A program made the position numbers and the translations under genes. Positions 42,631-47,933 of a stretch of DNA of 47,933 bases are shown here, piece after piece (position 1 is the first letter of the stretch; each line of letters opens with the position of its first letter). Location: assembly GCA_002069015.1 (NCBI GenBank), contig MWBL01000008.1:1-47933 (forward strand). The letters run 5' to 3'. This stretch comes from Firmicutes bacterium ADurb.Bin300 (GTDB lineage Bacteria > Bacillota > Clostridia > Oscillospirales > Acutalibacteraceae). A model generated the notes under the pieces. That model saw nothing but the letters and a program-made list of their open reading frames with translations. It was not told where the DNA came from and searched no databases.

Positions 42631-43764
42631 TTATTTATATATTTCCGTTTCTAAATATTTTGCGTTTTTATTTTCATCCGCTACAATTACCGACATTCCG
42701 TATCTGCTCGCATAATACCATGTGTCGTCGGCGGGAACAGTGATGCTTTTTATATCAAAGCCCATATAAAGGGTCGGAATAAATCTTGCAAGAAGGAGTA
42801 TTTCGTCCTTTGTAAGGTCGGTTTTAATTAGGCTTGCCATTTCTTCGGCTAAACCATACAATTTAACGGGTGAGGTTTTCAATACCTGTGAAATTATACT
42901 CTTAACAATTTCTTTTTGTCTTTCCGTGCGGTGAAAATCCGAATCAAGCTTTCGAATTCTGCAATACCAAAGCGCCTCCTTGCCGTTAAGGCGGATATTA
43001 TCTCCCGCCTTTATATGAGGAAGGTTAACATAGGAGCCATGCATATAATCGGCTTCCTCTTTTGTTATATCGGCATATACTCCCCCTATGCCGTCAATAA
43101 GCTTTCTGAAAACATCAAAGGTTACAAGCATATAGTTATCAATATCTATATTATAATTCACTTCGATTGTGTCCATTAACAACTGCGGTCCTCCGAAAAC
43201 ATTGGCGCTGTTAAGCCTGTTATGACCGTTATCGGGTATTTTAACATATAAATCCCTCATAAAAGAGGTTAGAACCAGCTCTTTCTTAGCCGAATTAAGC
43301 GATATAAGCATCATGGTATCAGAACGCGTATTAATATTCTCTTGACGCGAATCAACCCCAATAAGAAGTATGTTTTTTACATTATCCGAAGACAAAAGGC
43401 TCGAAGACTCTATAAAAGTATTTTCATGCTTGTTGCCCTTTTCGTATGTTATTTCGTCAAGCAGAGAAATAATCGAATACACGCCGGCGCCTCCTGCCGC
43501 AATAACCGCTAAAAGAATTATCGCAACCGCCTTCAAAAAAATATGCCTTTTTTTCTTGCGCCGGGGGGGAGCTTTAGTTTGTTTGGTTTTGGGTTTTTCT
43601 TTTTGCCCATTTTCACCATGAGAGCTGTTTGAATAAATATCCTCATACTCCCGGTCGTCTATGAAAACATAGTCGTCGTATTTGCGGTTATTACCCGTTT
43701 GGTACCCGGTCTGTTTTTTACCGTTGTTTTTGTTTTTATTGTTATCGGATGAATATTCGGACAT
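42631..43764 (-). CDS. LytR-CpsA-Psr (LCP) family cell-wall ligase
   Basis: LCP proteins transfer teichoic acid or other glycopolymers from lipid carriers to peptidoglycan on the outer membrane face. The 377 residues start with a disordered, charged cytoplasmic part and a basic patch (PPRRKKKRH). One membrane span follows at about 77-97, then the LCP domain from about 125: LLIGVDSR, RSDTMMLISL, SFMRDLYVKIP and LNSANVFGG, then GHNRLN-type arginines and RTERQKEIV. ATG with GGAG 6 nt upstream. It has its own promoter and no partner gene nearby. Confidence 0.92.
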   Translation of the reverse strand: MSEYSSDNNKNKNNGKKQTGYQTGNNRKYDDYVFIDDREYEDIYSNSSHGENGQKEKPKTKQTKAPPRRKKKRHIFLKAVAIILLAVIAAGGAGVYSIISLLDEITYEKGNKHENTFIESSSLLSSDNVKNILLIGVDSRQENINTRSDTMMLISLNSAKKELVLTSFMRDLYVKIPDNGHNRLNSANVFGGPQLLMDTIEVNYNIDIDNYMLVTFDVFRKLIDGIGGVYADITKEEADYMHGSYVNLPHIKAGDNIRLNGKEALWYCRIRKLDSDFHRTERQKEIVKSIISQVLKTSPVKLYGLAEEMASLIKTDLTKDEILLLARFIPTLYMGFDIKSITVPADDTWYYASRYGMSVIVADENKNAKYLETEIYK

Positions 43765-43798
43765 ATTAAACTCCAATAAATAATATTTTTACCCTGTA

Positions 43799-43827
43799 AC
43801 TGTACCTCAAAAATCAAAATTTCTCAA
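43799..43827 (-). promoter_or_regulatory. Promoter of the LCP gene
   Basis: TTGAGA (43822-43827), a 17-nt spacer and TACAGT (43799-43804) on the minus strand, about 35 nt upstream of the ATG. It faces away from the Nudix gene promoter. Confidence 0.6.
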
Positions 43828-43865
43828 GCTTTTTAGTCTAATTTAATTCTTTTTTAACTATTCTG

Positions 43866-43894
43866 TTGAAAAAAGATGACAAAGGATATATAAT
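43866..43894 (+). promoter_or_regulatory. Promoter of the pyrophosphatase-like/Nudix gene
   Basis: TTGAAA (43866-43871), a 17-nt spacer and a perfect TATAAT (43889-43894) on the plus strand, 30 nt before the ATG. Confidence 0.8.
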
Positions 43895-43924
43895 CTTTCT
43901 CATATTGTTAAACGGTGGGAATAA

Positions 43925-44662
43925 ATGTTAGGTAAAAATGTCAGGATAACGGTTACTGAAAAAATCGGCTCTCCCTTAAAAAATGGCGGCTCATATCCTC
44001 TCAATTTCGGACGGGTTATCAACAACGAAAATTTTCCCGGCTGTATTTTGGGAGCCGTTATTATGGGTATTGACCACCCTGTAGGGGTTTTTGACGGAAA
44101 AATCATAGCATATATTAAATTTTGCGATGATGACAGCGTTATTCTAATAGCCTCTCCAAAATCTAAAAGATACATCAATTACAATATTGAAGAGTCTGTT
44201 AATTTTCTGACTCTTGGGCGAGATTATGTCCTTGAATGCCTCTATGAGCGTTCATGCGGTGCGGTAGTTTTCAGAATGATTAACGAAACACCCAGATTTT
44301 TACTTATAAGAAATAAACGCAGCTCCCACTGGGGCTTTCCGAAAGGTCATATGGAGTTTGGAGAAACGCCCGAGGAAACCGCTGTCAGAGAAGTGCTTGA
44401 GGAAACGGGCATACATATAAAAATTCTGCCCGATTTCGTATGTAAATCAGAATATACAATACAAGGCAGGATAGAAAAAACGGTCAATATTTTTCTTGCC
44501 TCCACAACCGATACTAAAACCATTATTCAAAAAGATGAAATTGAGGACTATATCTGGTTAAAATATAAAGAAGCAATTAACACCGTAAAATTCGAAAATG
44601 ATAAGGTTATTCTTGAAAACGCAAGAAAATATCTTATAGAAAATAAAATAATGACAGAGTAA
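43925..44662 (+). CDS. Pyrophosphatase-like domain fused to a Nudix (Ap4A-type) hydrolase
   Basis: The 245-residue product joins two domains. Residues 1-95 or so resemble a small family I inorganic pyrophosphatase (GKNVRITVTEKIGS, YPLNFGRV, GIDHPVGVFDGKIIAYI), but the aspartate cluster that binds metals in active enzymes is not visible there. Residues 105-245 form a Nudix domain with a complete Nudix box, GX5EX7REVLEETG, and HWGFPKGH, most like bis(5'-nucleosyl)-tetraphosphatase. The role may be clearing Ap4A or related nucleotides. ATG follows GGTGGGAA. It is a single-gene unit that converges on pflA. Confidence 0.85.
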   Translation: MLGKNVRITVTEKIGSPLKNGGSYPLNFGRVINNENFPGCILGAVIMGIDHPVGVFDGKIIAYIKFCDDDSVILIASPKSKRYINYNIEESVNFLTLGRDYVLECLYERSCGAVVFRMINETPRFLLIRNKRSSHWGFPKGHMEFGETPEETAVREVLEETGIHIKILPDFVCKSEYTIQGRIEKTVNIFLASTTDTKTIIQKDEIEDYIWLKYKEAINTVKFENDKVILENARKYLIENKIMTE

Positions 44663-44677
44663 ATAAAAACAAGCGGT

Positions 44678-45391
44678 TTATTTTAATAATTTATCAAGAG
44701 TTTCATTAAGGCTTTTAAGCGTCTCGGGAGGACATTCGGGTACATCTGCCAAAGAAAACTCTATACCCATCTGCTCATACTTAGACAGGCACAGCTTCCT
44801 AAAAGGGAGAAGTTCTATTTTTTTCAGATTGGAAAAGCTTTTCGCTATTGCTGCTATTTGTCTTATATTGTCCTTCGAATCCGTTAGTCCCGGAACTATT
44901 ACATGGCGCACCCACAGCGGAATGTCAAGCTCCTGCACAAGCGTTAAAAATTTCAACACAGTATCAAGATTTCCCCCGCTGTACTTTTTGTACTGCTGCT
45001 GTGTAGGAAATTTTATATCGCAAATAACAAGGTCCGTATGCTCTAAAAGCGGTTTTATATGGTCTGAGGATACAGCCCCGGATGTGTCCAGGGCTGTTTT
45101 AATTTCCTCTTTATGAAGAAGCTTAAAGAGCTCACAGACAAACTCAGCCTGGAGAAGAGGCTCGCCTCCTGAAACGGTCACTCCCCCGGTTTTGCCGAAA
45201 TACGGCTTAAACCTCAGGGCGCGCGAGACTATTTCCCGGGCAGTGTATACAGCTCCTAAAGAGCTTTCCCATGAATCGGGGTTATGGCAGTAAAGGCATC
45301 TTAAGGGGCAGCCCTGCATAAAAACAACGCAGCGCAGCCCCGGACCGTCTGCCGCCCCCATGCTTTGAAAGGAATGTATATATCCGTTCAT
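44678..45391 (-). CDS. pflA: Pyruvate formate-lyase activating enzyme
   Basis: PflA uses S-adenosylmethionine and a [4Fe-4S] cluster to place the glycyl radical on PflB. The 237 residues carry the radical-SAM motif CPLRCLYC (CX3CX2C), followed by HNPDSW and [10 protein letters not shown]. The later [25 protein letters not shown] and ELLPFRKL are characteristic of the enzyme. Its start overlaps the pflB stop by 4 nt (ATGA), so it is made with its target. It has standard length and no extra ferredoxin domain. Confidence 0.96.
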   Translation of the reverse strand: MNGYIHSFQSMGAADGPGLRCVVFMQGCPLRCLYCHNPDSWESSLGAVYTAREIVSRALRFKPYFGKTGGVTVSGGEPLLQAEFVCELFKLLHKEEIKTALDTSGAVSSDHIKPLLEHTDLVICDIKFPTQQQYKKYSGGNLDTVLKFLTLVQELDIPLWVRHVIVPGLTDSKDNIRQIAAIAKSFSNLKKIELLPFRKLCLSKYEQMGIEFSLADVPECPPETLKSLNETLDKLLK

Positions 45392-47619
45392 ATTCTCGCA
45401 TGAAATGTTCTTGAAATAACCTCGTCCTGCTGCGCTCGGGAAAGCTTGTTGAAATTTACGGCGTAGCCGGAAACGCGTACTGTTAAATTAGGATATTTCT
45501 CGGGATGTTTTTGTGCGTCAACAAGCGTTTCCCTGTTGAGTACATTTACATTCAGGTGCTGTGCGCCTTGCATGAAATAACCGTCTAAGATTTTGGAAAG
45601 ATTTTTATATCTTGTCTCATCGTCAGGTCCGAGAGCTGACGGCACTATGGAAAACGTATTTGATATACCGTCCTTGCAAATATCGTATGAAAGCTTTGCC
45701 ACGGAGTTTAAGGCGGCAAGCGCTCCGTTTTTTTCACGGTTATGCATAGGATTTGCGCCGGGAGCAAAAGGTGTACCTGCCTTTCTGCCATCGGGCGTAC
45801 TGCCGGTTTTTTTGCCGTAAACCACATTTGAGGTTATAGTCAATACTGAGAGCGTATGCTCGGAGTCCCTGTATGCCGGATATTTCTTCAGCTCTCTGAA
45901 AAATGCCTCAACCTGCTGTACTGCAATTTCATCAGCCCTGTCGTCGTCGTTTCCGAAGGCCGGATACTCTCCGCTGACCTCATAATCGGTAATTAAGCCC
46001 GTTTCGTCACGTACTACCTTGACCCGTGCGTATTTTATTGCGGACAGGGAGTCCGTAAGCACGGAAAGTCCGGCTATTCCGAACGCCATGTATCGGTGTA
46101 CATAGGTATCATGCAGCGCCATTTGCGTCTTCTCATAAGCATATTTATCATGCATATAATGTATCATATTGACGGCTGAAACATAAGTTTTGCAAAGCCA
46201 CGGACGGTAAAAATCCATTAGGGCGAGCACCTTGTCATATTCAAGAAACTGACCCTCATATGCCGGGTGTTCCGGTGCCACCCTTTCGCCGCTTATCTCA
46301 TCCCTTCCGCCGTTAAGGCTCATTAAGAGCATCTTGGGCAAATTAGCCCTTGCCCCGAAGAACTGCATATCCTTGCCTTCTCGCATTGCGGAAACACAGC
46401 AAGCAATAGCATAATCATCGCCGAACCTTTCGCGCATAAGGTCGTCATTTTCATATTGTATAGAGTCGGTATCGCATGAAAGCTTTGCGGTGAAGCGTTT
46501 AAAGCTTTCGGGCAGGTCCCTTGACCAGAGCACCGTCAGGTTAGGCTCTGCCGAAGACCCGAGATTATAAAGGGTATTGAGCATTCTGAAGGAGCTTTTT
46601 GTTACAAGCGTTCTGCCGTCAACCCCCATTCCGCCTATAGCCTCGGTTATCCACATCGGGTCACCCGCAAAAAGCTCGTTGTATTCGGGCGTGCGAAGGT
46701 GTCTCGCCATACGAAGCTTTATGACAAAATCGTCAAACAATTCTTGCGCTTGCTCCTCGGTAAGCTTGCCCGCTTTTATATCGCGCTCAAAATATATGTC
46801 AAGAAATGCCGTATTTCTGCCAAGACTCATTGCCGCGCCGTTTTGCTCCTTAATTGAGGCAAGATAGGCAAAATAAAGCCACTGGACGGCTTGTCTTGCG
46901 TCCCTTGCCGGTCCGGAAATATCAAAGCCGTAAAGGGCGGCCATTTTCTTCATTTTGCCTAAAAAATTTAACTGCTGATAGAGCTCCTCTAAAAGACGCA
47001 CTTCCTGAGCGTCCGGTACTCCTGAGTCAAGCTCGTTCTTGTCGGCTGTCTTTTGCTCAATGAGAACATCGACGCCGTAAAGTGCAACACGTCTGTAATC
47101 GCCTATAATTCTCCCTCTGCCGTACGCATCGGGAAGTCCCGTGATTATTCCGCAATGGCGCGCTTTTCTTATCGCCTCGTTATAAACGCGGAAAACCCCG
47201 TCGTTATGAGTCGTCCGATAGCTAAACTCTTCCTCAACCTTTGGGGAAAGAGTGTAGCCGTATGCTATACAAGCTTTTTTAGTCATTTTTATTCCGCCGA
47301 AGGGGTTTATTCCTCTTTTAAGCGGGGCATCGGTCTGAAGCCCGACAATAATCTCATTTTCCCTGTCAAAATATCCGGGCTTAAAAGCCGTTGGGGAACT
47401 GACGGTTCTTGTGTCTACATCAAGCACCCCGCCTTTTTCGCGTTCGCTTTTCAAGAGCTTCTCCAGCTTTAGCGCAAGGTCCTTTGTACGCTTCGTCGCC
47501 GTGGCTAAAAACGATTCATCCCCCTCATACGGAGTATAATTTTCCTGAATAAAGCTTCTCAGGTTTATTTCACTTTTCCATGCACCGGGGTTAAACCCCT
47601 GCCATTCTTCAAAATCCAT
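45388..47619 (-). CDS. pflB: Formate acetyltransferase (pyruvate formate-lyase)
   Basis: PflB converts pyruvate and CoA to acetyl-CoA and formate in anaerobic fermentation by radical chemistry. The 743 residues are the usual length. The adjacent catalytic cysteines are C407 and C408 (AIACCVSAM) and the glycyl radical site is G718 in RVSGYAV near the C-terminus. GFDISGPA and [13 protein letters not shown] are also family-typical. The ATG is preceded by GGAAG. Expression is set by the strong promoter and ZTP riboswitch-terminator upstream; pflA follows in the same transcript. Confidence 0.97.
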   Translation of the reverse strand: MDFEEWQGFNPGAWKSEINLRSFIQENYTPYEGDESFLATATKRTKDLALKLEKLLKSEREKGGVLDVDTRTVSSPTAFKPGYFDRENEIIVGLQTDAPLKRGINPFGGIKMTKKACIAYGYTLSPKVEEEFSYRTTHNDGVFRVYNEAIRKARHCGIITGLPDAYGRGRIIGDYRRVALYGVDVLIEQKTADKNELDSGVPDAQEVRLLEELYQQLNFLGKMKKMAALYGFDISGPARDARQAVQWLYFAYLASIKEQNGAAMSLGRNTAFLDIYFERDIKAGKLTEEQAQELFDDFVIKLRMARHLRTPEYNELFAGDPMWITEAIGGMGVDGRTLVTKSSFRMLNTLYNLGSSAEPNLTVLWSRDLPESFKRFTAKLSCDTDSIQYENDDLMRERFGDDYAIACCVSAMREGKDMQFFGARANLPKMLLMSLNGGRDEISGERVAPEHPAYEGQFLEYDKVLALMDFYRPWLCKTYVSAVNMIHYMHDKYAYEKTQMALHDTYVHRYMAFGIAGLSVLTDSLSAIKYARVKVVRDETGLITDYEVSGEYPAFGNDDDRADEIAVQQVEAFFRELKKYPAYRDSEHTLSVLTITSNVVYGKKTGSTPDGRKAGTPFAPGANPMHNREKNGALAALNSVAKLSYDICKDGISNTFSIVPSALGPDDETRYKNLSKILDGYFMQGAQHLNVNVLNRETLVDAQKHPEKYPNLTVRVSGYAVNFNKLSRAQQDEVISRTFHARI

Positions 47620-47632
47620 ATCTTTTTCACTT

Positions 47633-47671
47633 CCAAAAAATAAACAGCAAAACCGAAAATTCAGTTTGCTG
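47633..47671 (-). terminator. Terminator that forms the riboswitch expression platform
   Basis: On the minus strand CAGCAAACTGAA (47660-47671) pairs with TTCGGTTTTGCTG (47645-47657), apart from one bulged A and one G-U pair. TTTATTTTTT then runs to about 47635. The first bases of its 5' arm overlap the end of the aptamer's last stem, so a ligand-stabilised aptamer would oppose the terminator: an ON switch. Confidence 0.7.
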
Positions 47672-47748
47672 CCCAGACGGTCGGCATTAATGACAGTATT
47701 GGCTCACAGTGGTTATCCACTTTATTTCCGTCAGAGACCCAATACTTA
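47668..47748 (-). ncRNA. ZTP (pfl motif) riboswitch
   Basis: The RNA upstream of pflB matches the ZTP/pfl riboswitch, which senses ZTP/ZMP, the alarmone of one-carbon (folate) shortage. The outer stem GTATTGG/CCAATAC encloses a first domain with TGACGG and the hairpin GTGGATAACCAC. After an AT-rich linker comes the highly conserved GCCGACCGTCTGGGC of the second domain, whose CCG can pair with CGG of the first domain as the known pseudoknot. Association with pfl genes gave the motif its name. It begins immediately after the predicted transcription start. Confidence 0.85.
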
Positions 47749-47758
47749 TTATATTTGA

Positions 47759-47787
47759 ATATTAGCATATTCTATATTTTATGTCAA
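47759..47787 (-). promoter_or_regulatory. pflBA promoter
   Basis: TTGACA (47782-47787), a 17-nt spacer and TAATAT (47759-47764) preceded by TGC on the minus strand. Start of transcription is predicted near 47752, just ahead of the aptamer, giving a leader of about 130 nt. Confidence 0.8.
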
Positions 47788-47933
47788 CCAATCTTTATTA
47801 TACTTATTTATTGAACATGTAGGATTACAATTGATGTGTTACACCAAGCAAGCAAAAGCAATCCGTCACTCTTGACAAAACAAAATGAAATGCACACAAA
47901 AGAGATGCCGACGCGAGAAACTCAAAAGCAAAA
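47788..47933. other. AT-rich stretch without a recognisable feature
   Basis: From the pflB promoter to the window edge I see no supported ORF, RNA gene or strong hairpin. TTGACA occurs on the plus strand near 47871 but lacks a matching -10. It may contain upstream promoter elements or the end of a gene outside the window. Confidence 0.3.

Noticed and set aside
1..47933. CRISPR arrays, prophage modules, toxin-antitoxin pairs or plasmid replication genes
   Set aside because: No regularly spaced repeats and no cas, phage structural, integrase, antitoxin or replication genes were recognised in any frame.

Overview
The window looks like chromosome of a low-to-moderate GC, Gram-positive gut-type anaerobe of the class Clostridia, probably Oscillospiraceae/Ruminococcaceae-like. 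That placement is inferred from gene content and order: split transketolase, pyruvate formate-lyase under a ZTP riboswitch, sepF-divIVA-lspA-rluD order, ThyX-type rather than ThyA-type thymidylate synthase, SD-driven ATG/GTG/TTG starts, and sigma-A-like promoters. Almost every gene is chromosomal housekeeping. There is no prophage, CRISPR array or plasmid module. The only mobile DNA is a 0.39-kb insertion-sequence relic and a decayed locus near 11.1-12.0 kb.

Layout. 1-2.7 kb: tRNA-Lys, secG, lysA, engB. 2.7-8.6 kb: protein quality control on the minus strand, transcribed tig-clpP-clpX-lon and then engB-lysA. 8.7-10.9 kb: thrC and a metallophosphoesterase. 11.1-13.7 kb: a decayed amidase-like gene, a short ORF carrying a tRNA/tmRNA 3'-end-like motif, and a family 2 glycosidase with a consensus promoter. 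13.8-19.5 kb, plus strand: a membrane protein, a GH10-like lipoprotein, the IS relic, then a translationally coupled pair made of a GH3-type adenylating enzyme and a condensation-domain-like acyltransferase. 19.6-23.0 kb, minus strand: nnrD, acpS, a patatin phospholipase and a zinc-ribbon membrane protein. 23.1-41.0 kb: a long co-directional minus-strand run read in the order GH13 glucosidase, alpha/beta hydrolase, miaB, ylbF, mutS, mutL, miaA, HlyD-like protein, PLP-homeostasis protein, sepF, divIVA, lspA, rluD-type synthase, HAD phosphatase, split transketolase. Most junctions are overlaps or very short gaps. 41.2-44.7 kb: a tandem-domain ThyX protein, an LCP cell-wall ligase and a pyrophosphatase-like/Nudix fusion. 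44.7-47.9 kb: pflB-pflA behind a ZTP riboswitch with its own terminator.

How the genes work together. Protein folding and degradation (Tig, ClpXP, Lon), tRNA modification (MiaA, MiaB), mismatch repair (MutSL), division-site assembly (SepF, DivIVA), lipoprotein maturation (LspA), carbohydrate use (GH2, GH13, transketolase) and fermentation (Pfl) are all represented. The strongest candidates for unfamiliar biology are: (i) the GH3 ligase plus condensation-like operon, a possible carrier-free amide/ester-forming system; (ii) the 461-residue ThyX duplication, whose two halves have lost complementary active-site motifs; (iii) the pyrophosphatase-like/Nudix fusion; and (iv) a YlbF protein with a seven-cysteine tail. 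All functional calls come from reading motifs by eye; no database search was run. Several starts were moved from the longest ORF to an internal start with a well-spaced Shine-Dalgarno (SD) sequence.
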